From Kitasatospora xanthocidica (GTDB taxonomy: Bacteria > Actinomycetota > Actinomycetes > Streptomycetales > Streptomycetaceae): a stretch of DNA of 64,000 nt. A program made the position numbers and the translations under genes. Below, piece after piece: positions 1 through 8,155 of the stretch (its first letter is position 1; every line of letters begins with the position of its first letter). The notes below the pieces were generated by a model. That model ran no database searches. It worked only from the letters and a program-made list of their open reading frames with translations, and was not told the DNA's origin. The stretch covers positions 98,193-162,192 of the forward strand of contig NZ_BNBY01000021.1 in NCBI RefSeq assembly GCF_014656195.1, given 5' to 3'.

Positions 1-249
1 GGTGTCGGCCCAGCCGGGGACTATCACGGTGTCGGCGTGGGGGAGGTGGTCGAGTCCGTGGTCGGGGTCCAGCCGGAAGCGGTCGAGGCGTACCGGGCCG
101 GGTCCGCAGAGGGAGAAGTCGTACCAGGGGTCGACGAGGTGGGTCAGGTCGGATCCGAAGACCTCGACGGCGACGGACAGTTCGTAGTGGAGCATGCCGT
201 CGGTGACGGCCAGTGCGACCCTGTGCATGTCCGAAAGTGTACGCGTCAT
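1..249 (-). CDS. GlxA-type regulator, N-terminal part (runs off window)
   Basis: Only the first 83 codons lie in the window; the gene continues past the left edge. The reading begins MTRTLSDMHRVALAVTDGML and continues with YELSVAVEVFGSD, then DTVIVPGWADT. This is the start of a DJ-1/PfpI-like (class I glutamine amidotransferase fold) domain as found in GlxA-family regulators, which normally carry an AraC-type helix-turn-helix at the C-terminus; that part is not visible. I prefer the ATG at 249 because GGAA lies 6 bases upstream; an in-frame ATG at 228 has no ribosome site. It diverges from the oxidoreductase at 358, with about 108 bp of shared promoter space, so the regulator could control that neighbour. 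Confidence 0.75.
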   Translation of the reverse strand, partial: MTRTLSDMHRVALAVTDGMLHYELSVAVEVFGSDLTHLVDPWYDFSLCGPGPVRLDRFRLDPDHGLDHLPHADTVIVPGWADT

Positions 250-357
250 GTCGTTTCCGACACTCACATGGGGTGCCGCCGGACGGACAGGATTGGGGGT
301 GTCGGGCCGCGGCGGATCAAGACCGCGGCGGACGTTCGAGTACAGGGGAGCGGTTCC

Positions 358-1401
358 ATGGGGGCAGGCCAGTCGGTGGCGGTGTTCGGCGCGTACGGTC
401 ACACCGGGCGGTTCGTGGTCGCGGAGCTGGCCGCGCGCGGATTCGTCCCGGTGCCCTCCGGGCGCAACGCGCAGGCGCTGGAGGAACTGGCGGGTGAGTA
501 CGGGCTGGAGGCCCGGGTGGCGTCGGTGGACGACCCGGCCTCGCTGGACCGCGCCCTGGCGGGCACGGTGGCGGTCATCAACTGCGCGGGCCCCTTCGCC
601 TCGACCACCGGCCCCGTGATCGAGGCCGCGCTCCGCGCGAGGATCCCGTACCTGGACGTGGCGGCCGAGATCGAGGCCAACCTCGACACCTTCGCGCAGT
701 ACCGCGAGCCGGCCCGGGAGGCGGGAGCGGTGGTCGTCCCGGCGATGGCCTTCTTCGGCGGCCTCGGCGACCTGCTGGCCACCGCGGCGATGGGCGACTG
801 GGCCACGGCCGACGAGGCGCACATCGCCTACGCGCTCAGCAGCTGGCACCCCACCGCCGGTACCCGGCTGTCGGGCGCGGTCTCCCGCGAGCGGCGCGGC
901 GACCACCGGCTGCGCTACCGCGGCGGGCAGTGGGAGCGGCGCACCGATGCCGCGCCCACCCTGGAGTGGACCTTTCCGGACCCGGTGGGACGCCGCCCGG
1001 TGATCGGGGAGTTCACGATGGCGGACGTCGTGACCGTCCCCCAGCACCTGTCCGTCTCCGACGTGACCACCTACATGACCACCGAGGCGGCCCGCGACGT
1101 CGTCGCCCCCCACACCCCGGCCCCGACCGCCACCGACGCGGCCGGGCGCTCGGACCAGACCTTCCTCGTCGACGTCCTCGTCCGCTCGGGCGGGGCCGAG
1201 CGCCGCGCCACGGCCGGCGGCCAGGACATCTACGCCGTCACCGCGCCCCTGGTCGTCGAAGCCCTCGACCGCGTGCTGACCGGCCGCACCAAGGCCGTCG
1301 GCGTGGCCTCCGCCGGCGAGATCTTCGACGCCCCCGACTTCCTGCGCGCGCTCGCCCCCCACATCACCCTCGACCTGCACCCGCGGAAGGAGACCGCCTG
1401 A
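358..1401 (+). CDS. Saccharopine dehydrogenase-like NAD(P) oxidoreductase
   Basis: A 347-residue protein. The N-terminus (VAVFGAYGHTGRFVVAELA) is a Rossmann nucleotide-binding loop of the GxxGxxG type, followed by an acidic strand end and the conserved VINCAGPF segment typical of saccharopine-dehydrogenase-like and trans-acting enoyl-reductase-like proteins. The frame is open from position 37, but the start at 358 is chosen because AGGGGAG lies about 8 bases upstream and the Rossmann fold begins there. Substrate unknown. It diverges from the GlxA-type regulator and converges on the ROK gene with a 12 bp gap, so it is probably monocistronic. Confidence 0.8.
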   Translation: MGAGQSVAVFGAYGHTGRFVVAELAARGFVPVPSGRNAQALEELAGEYGLEARVASVDDPASLDRALAGTVAVINCAGPFASTTGPVIEAALRARIPYLDVAAEIEANLDTFAQYREPAREAGAVVVPAMAFFGGLGDLLATAAMGDWATADEAHIAYALSSWHPTAGTRLSGAVSRERRGDHRLRYRGGQWERRTDAAPTLEWTFPDPVGRRPVIGEFTMADVVTVPQHLSVSDVTTYMTTEAARDVVAPHTPAPTATDAAGRSDQTFLVDVLVRSGGAERRATAGGQDIYAVTAPLVVEALDRVLTGRTKAVGVASAGEIFDAPDFLRALAPHITLDLHPRKETA

Positions 1402-1413
1402 CCGAAGCTCCTC

Positions 1414-2655
1414 TCAGGGCGCCGGCAAGGACGGGCTCAGCTGGCGTCCTCCCGAGACGCGGGTGAGCGTCTCCAGCGGCCGGGTGAGCACCTCGGAGAA
1501 CGCCAGTTCGGCGGCGCCGATCAGGACGGTGTCACCGCCGAGTTCGCTGACCCGCAGTCGCAGGTTCTCCCGCACCGCGGCGAGGGCATTGGTGTTGATC
1601 CGGCTGCGCACCTGTGCGGCGGATCCGAGGAAGACGTCCCGGAGGGTGCCGCCGAGGATGACCAGCTCCGGATCGAAGAGGTTGGCGAGGTTCGCGATGC
1701 CGATGCCGAGCCAGTCCCCGACGCGGTGCAGAGCCGCACGCGCGGTGACGTCCCCGTGGTCGGCGGCGACGACCACCGACCGTACGGCGTCGACCCCGGT
1801 GACGCTGCCGTCCCGGCCGGCGGCTTCCAGGAGGGCGCGCTCACCCGCCTCGGCTTCCAGGCAGCCGTGGGCGCCGCAGCCGCACGGCCGTCCCTGGTAC
1901 GGGTTGACGTTCATGTGGCCGATCTCGCCGGCGTATCCGCGCTCGCCGCGCAGGAGTTCACCGTCGGTGATCACGCCGGCGCCGATCCCGACCTCGCCGT
2001 GGAGGTAGACGAGGTTCTGGCTGCCGCGGCCGACGCCGCGCCGATGCTCGGCGAGCGCGCCGAGATTGGCCTCGTTCGCGACGAGGACCGGGACGTCCAG
2101 GCGGAGTCGGTCGGCGAACGCGCCGCCGAAGTCGATGCCCTTCCAGCCCATGTTGGGAGTGAGGCTGATCAGCCCGTCGGGGTGGCGGACGATGCCGCGT
2201 ACCGCCACGGCGACGCCGACGCACGAACTGCCGGTCGGTGCGCGAGCCAGCATCTCGTGGGCGAATCCCGCGAGGATGTCGGCCACGTGCGCGGGGTCCT
2301 GCGGGTGCCCACCGGGCCATGGGCACTCGCGCCGGTCCAGGAACACGCCGCCGAGTCCGATGAGGGCCGCCGCCAGGCGTTCCACGCCCACGTCCGCCGC
2401 GAGGACGTGCACGCGGGTGGACTCGGGCTTCACGACCAGCGAGGGCCGCCCGGCCCGGCCGGTCTCCTGCGGCAACTCCTCACGGACCAGGCCCGCGGCC
2501 GTCAGATCGCCGACCAGGCCCAGAATGGTGCTGCGGTTGAGGCCGAGCCGGGTCGCCAGGACGGCTCGCGAGGTGGGCCCGCCGAAGTGGACCTGGCGCA
2601 GCAGGGCACTCAGGTTGTGCTGGCGGACCTCTTCCTGGGAAGGACCGGCTTTCAT
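1414..2655 (-). CDS. ROK-family transcriptional regulator beside xylFGH
   Basis: 413 residues. The first 80 residues form a winged helix-turn-helix (QHNLSALLRQVHFGG, LGLNRSTILGLVGDL). The rest is a ROK sugar-kinase-like fold with the GHMNVNP segment and the family zinc-site motif CGCGAHGC. It lies directly downstream of the xylFGH-type importer on the same strand (34 bp gap), so it is probably co-transcribed. In Streptomyces coelicolor the ROK regulator Rok7B7 sits beside xylFGH and affects carbon control and antibiotic production; orthology here is inferred from context and family only. The 22-bp sequence GGCTGGCG(A/C)CCCTCATCGT is duplicated around its start and the end of the permease gene. 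Confidence 0.85.
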   Translation of the reverse strand: MKAGPSQEEVRQHNLSALLRQVHFGGPTSRAVLATRLGLNRSTILGLVGDLTAAGLVREELPQETGRAGRPSLVVKPESTRVHVLAADVGVERLAAALIGLGGVFLDRRECPWPGGHPQDPAHVADILAGFAHEMLARAPTGSSCVGVAVAVRGIVRHPDGLISLTPNMGWKGIDFGGAFADRLRLDVPVLVANEANLGALAEHRRGVGRGSQNLVYLHGEVGIGAGVITDGELLRGERGYAGEIGHMNVNPYQGRPCGCGAHGCLEAEAGERALLEAAGRDGSVTGVDAVRSVVVAADHGDVTARAALHRVGDWLGIGIANLANLFDPELVILGGTLRDVFLGSAAQVRSRINTNALAAVRENLRLRVSELGGDTVLIGAAELAFSEVLTRPLETLTRVSGGRQLSPSLPAP

Positions 2656-2689
2656 GGCTGGCGACCCTCATCGTCGGGGCTGGCGCCCC

Positions 2690-3967
2690 TCATCGTTGGG
2701 CTGAGCGGCGGCGGGACATCGCGTCCACACCGGCGGCCACCAGCAGAACCGATCCCGTGACAGCGTACTTGACGCCCGAGGAGTAGCCCATCAGGCCCAT
2801 GCCGTTCTGGATCACCGCGACGACCAGGCCGCCCAGCACGGCGTCGACGACGCGGCCGCGGCCGCCGAACAGGCTCGTGCCGCCGATGACGGCGCTGCCG
2901 ACGGCGAGCAGCAGGACGTTGCTCCCGCCGGTGTTGGGGTCCACGGAGTTGCCCCGGGAGGCGGCGATGATGCCGCCGACGGCCGCCAGGCAGGAGCAGA
3001 TGACGAAGGCGGAGGTCCGGATGAAGGCGACGCTGATCCCGGCCCGGCGGGCGGCTTCGGCGCTGCCGCCCACGGCGTAGATGTGCAGGCCGAAGCCGGT
3101 CCGCTGCAGGGTGAACGTCCCGAGCAGCAGAAGGGCTCCGATCACGGGCACGACGATGGGCACGCCCTTGAGGGAGCTGACGATGACGTTGCGGCTGCGC
3201 TCCTGGTTGAGCAGGTAGACGGCCGCGCCCCCGAGGACGACGACGGCGCCGGTGCGGACGGCGAGGAGCGCCACCGGGGTTCCGGCGAGGCCCCGGCCGA
3301 GCCGGTCGCGGCTGCGGCGCAGTTGCAGGACGGCGTAGCCGACGGCGCAGCCGGCCAGCAGGACCCAGCCGAGGACGGGGCTGAGGTTGTCGTTCGCGAT
3401 GGCCAGGATGGTCGGGTCCTTGACCGAGACGTTCGTGCCTTCCTTCAGCAGGATCAGGACGACGCCCTGGAAGCCGAGGAACGCGGCCAGCGTCACCACG
3501 AACGAGGGGATGCCGACCTTGGCGACGAGCGTGCCGATGAGCAGGCCGATGACCGCGCCGGTCAGCATGGCGGCGGCCACGGCGCCGTACCAGGGCCAGC
3601 CGTGGTTGGTCAGCAGGATGGCCAGGACCGCGGCGCACACACCGCTGGCGTATCCGGCGGACAGGTCGATCTCGCCGAGGAGCAGGACGAAGACCAGCCC
3701 CATGGCGATGGCTATGCTGCCCGCGCTCTGGGTGAGCAGGTTGGCGAAGTTCAGGTTGGACAGGAAGACCGGGCGCAGCAGGGAGAAGAACACGCACAGG
3801 ACGACCAGGCCGGCGACGGCGGGAAGGGCGCCGAGTTCGCCCGCGCGCACCTGGTCGAGGTAGCGGCGGCCGATGTCCCCGAGGCCGGCGGTCGGTGGGC
3901 GGTCTTCCTCGGAGTCGGTGGGCCGGTTCGGCCGCTCGGGCTTCTGGGGGGCGAGGGCGGAGGTCAT
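2690..3967 (-). CDS. xylH: Sugar ABC transporter permease, XylH-like
   Basis: 425 residues with about ten hydrophobic segments and the BPD_transp_2 architecture of ribose/xylose-type permeases: GLVFVLLLGEIDLSAGYASG near the N-terminus, and GGTSLFGGRGRVVDAVLGGL and VIQNGMGLMG near the C-terminus. It would form the membrane channel of a pentose importer with the ATPase and binding protein upstream. The start at 3967 overlaps the ATPase stop by four bases (ATGA) and has GGAG upstream. The frame stays open much further upstream, but that part is antisense-like Arg/Pro-rich sequence across the ATPase and is not used. Confidence 0.9.
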   Translation of the reverse strand: MTSALAPQKPERPNRPTDSEEDRPPTAGLGDIGRRYLDQVRAGELGALPAVAGLVVLCVFFSLLRPVFLSNLNFANLLTQSAGSIAIAMGLVFVLLLGEIDLSAGYASGVCAAVLAILLTNHGWPWYGAVAAAMLTGAVIGLLIGTLVAKVGIPSFVVTLAAFLGFQGVVLILLKEGTNVSVKDPTILAIANDNLSPVLGWVLLAGCAVGYAVLQLRRSRDRLGRGLAGTPVALLAVRTGAVVVLGGAAVYLLNQERSRNVIVSSLKGVPIVVPVIGALLLLGTFTLQRTGFGLHIYAVGGSAEAARRAGISVAFIRTSAFVICSCLAAVGGIIAASRGNSVDPNTGGSNVLLLAVGSAVIGGTSLFGGRGRVVDAVLGGLVVAVIQNGMGLMGYSSGVKYAVTGSVLLVAAGVDAMSRRRSAQR

Positions 3968-4743
3968 ACGGCGGCTCCGTTGGGGGTGGTCCGAGGGCCC
4001 AGGTCGCCGCTGCGGCCCGAGGTGATCAGTTCGACGACCTGTGCGTGTGTCACCTCGGAGGCCTTGACCTGAGCGGCCATCCGCCCGAGGTGCAGCGCGG
4101 CTATCCGGTCGGAGACCGCGAAGACGTCGTTCATGTTGTGCGAGATGAGCACGACGGCCAGGCCGTTGTCGGCCAGCCGGCGCACGAGTTCCAGGACCTG
4201 CGCGGTCTGGGCGACGCCCAGGGCCGCGGTGGGCTCGTCGAGGACCACGAGCTTGCTGTTCCACAGCACCGCCTTGGCGATGGCGACGGTCTGGCGCTGG
4301 CCGCCGGAGAGGCTGGAGACCTTCTGGCGAAGGGACTTGACCGTGCGTACAGACAGTCCCCGGAGCGTCGCGGCGGCCATCTCCTCCATGGTCGAGTCGT
4401 CGAGCACCAGGCCGCGGCGCTTCTCCCGCCCCAGGAACATGTTCTGCACGATGTCGAGGTTGTCGCACAGCGCGAGGTCCTGGTAGACGATCTCCACTCC
4501 GAGCGCGGCGGCGTCGCGCGGGCTGTGCACGTGGACCGGCCGGCCGTCGAAGAGGTAGTCCCCCGCGTCGATGGGGTGGATGCCGCCGATGCACTTGACG
4601 AGCGTCGACTTGCCCGCGCCGTTGTCGCCGACGAGTGCGGTGACCTCCCCCGCGTGGGCGCTGAGCGCGATGTCGTGCAGGACCTGGACGGGGCCGAAGC
4701 TCTTGTCGATCCCGCGCAACTCGAGAGTCGGTGTCTCTGTCAT
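3964..4743 (-). CDS. xylG: Sugar ABC transporter ATPase, XylG-like
   Basis: 259 residues, a single ATPase domain. Walker A is GDNGAGKST (residues 38-46), the ABC signature is LSGGQRQ, Walker B is KLVVLDEPTAAL, and the switch His is in LISHNM. The N-terminal line LELRGIDKSFGPVQVL is typical of the carbohydrate-uptake class. RbsA/XylG proteins are often double-length; this one has only one cassette, as is usual for the actinomycete form, and would act as a homodimer. It lies downstream of the binding-protein gene, separated by a hairpin, and is translationally coupled to the permease. Confidence 0.9.
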   Translation of the reverse strand: MTETPTLELRGIDKSFGPVQVLHDIALSAHAGEVTALVGDNGAGKSTLVKCIGGIHPIDAGDYLFDGRPVHVHSPRDAAALGVEIVYQDLALCDNLDIVQNMFLGREKRRGLVLDDSTMEEMAAATLRGLSVRTVKSLRQKVSSLSGGQRQTVAIAKAVLWNSKLVVLDEPTAALGVAQTAQVLELVRRLADNGLAVVLISHNMNDVFAVSDRIAALHLGRMAAQVKASEVTHAQVVELITSGRSGDLGPRTTPNGAAV

Positions 4744-4769
4744 GGGTGAGGCTCCTGGGGATTGGCGGG

Positions 4770-4802
4770 GTGGGCCCCGCGCCGCGGGCGGCCGGGGCCC
4801 AC
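4770..4802 (-). promoter_or_regulatory. Intercistronic hairpin between xylF and xylG
   Basis: GTGGGCCCCG (4770-4779) pairs perfectly with CGGGGCCCAC (4793-4802) around a 13-base loop, in the gap between the binding-protein stop and the ATPase start. Such hairpins in sugar ABC operons are known to stabilise upstream mRNA or attenuate read-through, giving more binding protein than membrane components. That role is inferred here. Confidence 0.6.
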
Positions 4803-4822
4803 TGGTGAGGCCGGTATGCGCG

Positions 4823-5923
4823 CTACTTGATGCCGGCCTTCGTGCACAGCGCGTCGTAGTCGCCGGTGCACAGCTGCGCCTTGGTGACGTAGCCGTCGTT
4901 GATGACGTCCTGGATGTTGTTCTTGACGACGGCTTCGGGCGTCAGCAGCACCGACGGGACGTCGCGGTTGCCCGTCGGGTCGTGGACGGTGGCGCTGGTC
5001 TGGCCCTTCTTGCCGCCGGCCAGCTCGACCGCGAGGGCCGACACGGCGTCGGCCTCCTTCTTCACGGCCTTGTAGACGGTCATGCACTGATCGCCCGCCA
5101 GGATGTTCTGCAGGCCCTGCACCGAGGCGTCCTGACCGGTGATCGGCACCTGTCCGTTGCGGTGGTTCTTGCGCAGCACGGCGATGGCCGCGTTGGCGAG
5201 GGTGTCGTTGGCCGCGAGCACCCCGCCGATGTTGGGCTGGCTGGTGTTCATCTGCTCGAAGATCGTCTGGGCCTGGGCGCTGTCCCAGTCGGGCACCGCC
5301 TGGTCGGGGCCCTTGGTGTACTCCCCGGAGGCGAACAGCGGGTCCAGCACGCTGTTGTAGCCCTTGGCGAACAGGGTGGCGTTGTTGTCCGTCGGCGAGC
5401 CGTTGAGTTCGGCGACGACGGGGTTCTTGGCGCCCATGTCGGTCAGGCACTTCGTCAGGCCCTGGCCCTGGAGCTTGCCGACCTGGTCGTTGTCGAAGCT
5501 GACGTAGTACTGGGCGGAGCCGCCGAGGGTGAGCCGGTCGTAGTCGATGGTGGCCACGCCCTGGGTCTTGGCCTTGTCCAGGACGGCCTTGCCGGTTCCG
5601 CTGTCGAGGTTGACGATGACCAGAACGTTCACGCCACTGGTGATCATCTGGTCGGCGATCGTCTGGAACGCCTGCTTGTCGCCCTCGGCGTTCTGGATGT
5701 CGTAGTCCACACCGGCGGCCTTGAAGGCCGCGGCGAGGTACGTCCGGTCCGCGGTCTCCCAGCGGACGGACGACTTGCTGTCCGGCAGGATCACGCCGAT
5801 CTTCGGCTTCTTGGCGCCTGACGAGCCGGAACCGGAGCCGGAGCCCGAGGAACTGCAGGCGGTGACCGTGGAGAGCAGGGCTGCTGACAGGGCAGCAGTG
5901 GCGAACAGGAGCCCCTTGCGCAT
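4823..5923 (-). CDS. xylF: D-xylose-type ABC substrate-binding lipoprotein, XylF-like
   Basis: 366 residues. A signal peptide (MRKGLLFATAALSAALLSTV) ends in a lipobox with Cys23, followed by a Ser/Gly-rich linker. The mature protein is a periplasmic-binding-protein type 1 fold (PKIGVILPDSKSSVRWETAD, VLVIVNLDSGTG, NGSPTDNNA, GVLAANDTLANAA, ITGQDASVQG) that closely fits xylose-binding XylF/ChvE-type proteins. The frame is open further upstream, but ATG 5923 has AAAGGACC at proper spacing and begins the signal peptide. It is the first gene of the importer operon. The catabolic genes xylA/xylB lie about 52 kb away in this window. Confidence 0.9.
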   Translation of the reverse strand: MRKGLLFATAALSAALLSTVTACSSSGSGSGSGSSGAKKPKIGVILPDSKSSVRWETADRTYLAAAFKAAGVDYDIQNAEGDKQAFQTIADQMITSGVNVLVIVNLDSGTGKAVLDKAKTQGVATIDYDRLTLGGSAQYYVSFDNDQVGKLQGQGLTKCLTDMGAKNPVVAELNGSPTDNNATLFAKGYNSVLDPLFASGEYTKGPDQAVPDWDSAQAQTIFEQMNTSQPNIGGVLAANDTLANAAIAVLRKNHRNGQVPITGQDASVQGLQNILAGDQCMTVYKAVKKEADAVSALAVELAGGKKGQTSATVHDPTGNRDVPSVLLTPEAVVKNNIQDVINDGYVTKAQLCTGDYDALCTKAGIK

Positions 5924-6037
5924 GGGCAGGGTCCTTTCGGAGGCGTGTCCGACCTGTGCCGGACGTGCGTTGGCCGATGAAGGGTGGGGATGGGCACGAG
6001 CACGAAGCGGGGGCGGGGGAAGCATCCGGCCGCTGTT

Positions 6038-6054
6038 TGTTGCCCGCGACAACA
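6038..6054. promoter_or_regulatory. Inverted repeat upstream of xylF, candidate ROK operator
   Basis: TGTTG (6038-6042) and CAACA (6050-6054) with 7 bases between, inside GTTTGTTGCCCGCGACAACA, about 115 bp upstream of xylF. ROK regulators usually bind TTTGTT/AACAAA-like half-sites, so this is a candidate site for the ROK protein of the operon. An A/T-richer relative occurs between xylB and xylA. Confidence 0.4.
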
Positions 6055-6324
6055 TACGGCTTGTGATGAGGTCCGCCAAGCCCTTGCGCCGACCCGCGTG
6101 CGTAACGATCGAGTCACCGGAGCCTGGCCGCGGCGCCGAGCGGGCGCGCGTTTGCCGGTCTCCAAGTCGATCTGTCCATCGGCCAGTTGCTCGTGCGGCA
6201 AGGCGCCGGGGCGACGGCGAGGCCGGGTCCACCTGCGGGGTTGCCGCGGGCCGGCGGCTCCGCGGGACCTCCGGCGGCTCCTCGGACCGGACCGCGGCAC
6301 GGTGATCAACTCGGCCGCCGGGGC

Positions 6325-6392
6325 GGGCCCGCTCCCGGGCCGGCTCGACCGACGCGTCGGGCCCGCTCCCGGGCCGGCTCGACCGACGCGTC
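6325..6392. repeat. 34-bp perfect tandem repeat, two copies
   Basis: Two adjacent identical 34-bp units, 6325-6358 and 6359-6392, each starting GGGCCCGCTCCCGGGCCGGC and ending GACGCGTC. They lie in the roughly 590 bp without a gene between xylF and the GH54 gene (5924-6515). Each unit contains the palindromes GGGCCC and CCCGGG and ends in an MluI-like ACGCGT. Function unknown; the rest of this gap holds the candidate ROK site and the GH54 terminator. Confidence 0.75.
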
Positions 6393-6460
6393 GCCCCTGC
6401 GGCCGGCCGCTTCCGCAGACTCAGGAAGAAGGCAGCTCTCCGGACGCGAACATCGGTCCG

Positions 6461-6495
6461 CCCCGACGGCAGGAGTCCCGCTCCTGCCGTCGGGG
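6461..6495 (-). terminator. Terminator of the GH54 gene
   Basis: CCCCGACGGCAGGAG (6461-6475) pairs perfectly with CTCCTGCCGTCGGGG (6481-6495) around the 5-base loop TCCCG. It starts about 20 bp beyond the GH54 stop, with no clear U-tract, as is common in streptomycetes. Confidence 0.8.
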
Positions 6496-6515
6496 CATCA
6501 CTCTCCGGGTGGAAG

Positions 6516-8033
6516 TCAGCCGAGCTTCCACTGCTGGTTGCTCTGCCCGTTGCAGGCCCACAGCTGGACCAGAGAGCCGTTCGCCGTCGACGCTCCACTG
6601 ACGTCCAGGCAGAGTCCGGACTGGGCGCCGGTGACGGTGCCGTCGGCGTTCCGGGTCCACTGCTGGTTGGGCTGTCCGTTGCAGGGCCAGATGATCGCCT
6701 TCGTGCCGTTCGAGGTGCCCTTGTTGTCGGCGTCCAGGCACATCTGGCCGCTGCCGGAGTACACCGTCAGCCGGCCCGAGGAGGTGGCGGTCCACGTCTG
6801 GTTCGCGGCTCCGGAGCAGGAGTGGATCTGGGCCTGGGTGCCGCTGGTGGTGCTGGAGCCAGGGACGTCCAGGCACTTGGCGGCGCCGACGGCGTGCAGC
6901 GGGCCGGTGCTGGAGCCGCCGCCGGAGCCGGGGCTGTAGCCGGCTGCCGCGATGTTGGCCTGGACGGCGTCGTCGGTGGCGTCGGACGGGTAGCCGCTGA
7001 CGACGGCGCCTTCGTAGAACGTGCCGAGGCTCTGGTTGGTGTTGCCGGCGCAGCAGTCGCCGCCGCTGCCCAGGATGACGGCGCCCTGCTGCTTCATCGG
7101 GCTGTAGCCGGGCGGGAGCGCGCCGTTCCAGAGCGTCGTGAGCCCGCCGGACTGGGCGTCACCGCCCTTGAGCGCGAACCGGGAGGTGCCGTTGTTCTTC
7201 AGCATCGCGGTGACGTAGCGGCTGGAGAAGGCCCGCTGGTTCTGGTTCCAGGACGAACTGCCGCCGGAGTACAGGCCGTACTCGAGGTCGGCCTGAACCC
7301 ACGGACCGGTCCCCGAGCAGCCGCCGAACCAGCAACTGGTTCCGAAGTAGATGGCGTTCATGGCGCCCGCACCGTCCGCCTTGCGGTCCGTCTCGCTGTT
7401 CCCGTAGTCGAAGCAGCAGCCGCCGTTGACGTGGGTTCCGCTGGTCACCATGTACGCGCCCTGGGGGGCACTGCCGCGCGGCATCCCGGAGGAGGACCCG
7501 TCGTGCCAGTAGCTGTTCCCGGGGTTGATGTAGAGCGAGTACGCCTTGGCGCCGCCGACCGTGAGGGCCTCGCTGGTCGCGGTGGCCGGGGTGTCACTGC
7601 CTCCGGCGCCCCCGGGGCCCTGGTAGGCGAGGTCGTTGCCGTGCCCGGACTGGTCGAAGACCACTGTGACCACGCACGAGGTGCCCGCGCAGAAGGCGTC
7701 CTGGGCGGACGCGTCGGCGACGCCCCCGGCGCTGACGACGCCGATGTTCCGCGTCCTGCCGTCCGAGCTCCGCACTTGGTAGAGCGCTCCGCTGTACGTC
7801 GAGTAGAGCGCGCGGGTCGTGGAGTGCGCGGCCACGCAGGGGGTTCCGCCCGCCGCGTAGATGTCACACGGGCCGGCGGTGGCGGCCCTCGCGCTGGTAG
7901 TGAGGGGGCCCGCACCGGTGAGACCGGCGACGACCAGGAGGATCGTGGCGGCCACGCGGATCAGCGTGCCGAGCCGGTGGTGAGGCGAGGGCGTGGTCCT
8001 CGGTCGTCGTTGCGGGCCTTGACTGTCGCGCAT
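6516..8033 (-). CDS. Secreted GH54 alpha-L-arabinofuranosidase with CBM13
   Basis: 505 residues. An N-terminal signal peptide has its hydrophobic core at about residues 24-48 (VAATILLVVAGLTGAG) and cleavage near ARA-A. Residues ~54-370 form a GH54 (fungal AbfB-type) catalytic domain: CDIYAAGGTPCVAAHSTTRA, FDQSGHGNDL, the GNSETD segment with probable nucleophile Glu214, and GGDAQSG with probable acid/base Asp292. After a Gly/Ser linker, residues ~378-505 form a ricin-type CBM13 with three QxW repeats (NQTW, NQQW, NQQW). It would release arabinofuranose from arabinan or arabinoxylan outside the cell. ATG 8033 has AGGGAG 6 bases upstream. GH54 proteins usually carry CBM42 instead of CBM13. Confidence 0.88.
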   Translation of the reverse strand: MRDSQGPQRRPRTTPSPHHRLGTLIRVAATILLVVAGLTGAGPLTTSARAATAGPCDIYAAGGTPCVAAHSTTRALYSTYSGALYQVRSSDGRTRNIGVVSAGGVADASAQDAFCAGTSCVVTVVFDQSGHGNDLAYQGPGGAGGSDTPATATSEALTVGGAKAYSLYINPGNSYWHDGSSSGMPRGSAPQGAYMVTSGTHVNGGCCFDYGNSETDRKADGAGAMNAIYFGTSCWFGGCSGTGPWVQADLEYGLYSGGSSSWNQNQRAFSSRYVTAMLKNNGTSRFALKGGDAQSGGLTTLWNGALPPGYSPMKQQGAVILGSGGDCCAGNTNQSLGTFYEGAVVSGYPSDATDDAVQANIAAAGYSPGSGGGSSTGPLHAVGAAKCLDVPGSSTTSGTQAQIHSCSGAANQTWTATSSGRLTVYSGSGQMCLDADNKGTSNGTKAIIWPCNGQPNQQWTRNADGTVTGAQSGLCLDVSGASTANGSLVQLWACNGQSNQQWKLG

Positions 8034-8084
8034 CTGAGCTCCCTGCGGCTCGTCGGGGGATACGGGGCGTGCTGGACGGGCGGT

Positions 8085-8139
8085 GCGACCGCCGTGCTGC
8101 CTCAGGAGGTGGGGAACCCGGAGGCAGCACGGCGGTCGC
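8085..8139 (-). terminator. Terminator of the GH27 gene
   Basis: GCGACCGCCGTGCTGCCTC (8085-8103) and GAGGCAGCACGGCGGTCGC (8121-8139) form a perfect 19-bp stem with a 17-base loop. It begins 17 bp past the alpha-galactosidase stop codon and lies between it and the GH54 gene, so the two enzymes are probably separate or partly separate transcripts. Confidence 0.85.
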
Positions 8140-8155
8140 GCCTGGCGGTGACCGC

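Noticed and set aside
37..357. N-terminal extension of the saccharopine-dehydrogenase-like protein
   Set aside because: It is antisense to the GlxA-type gene and lacks a ribosome site; the Rossmann fold starts right after ATG 358.
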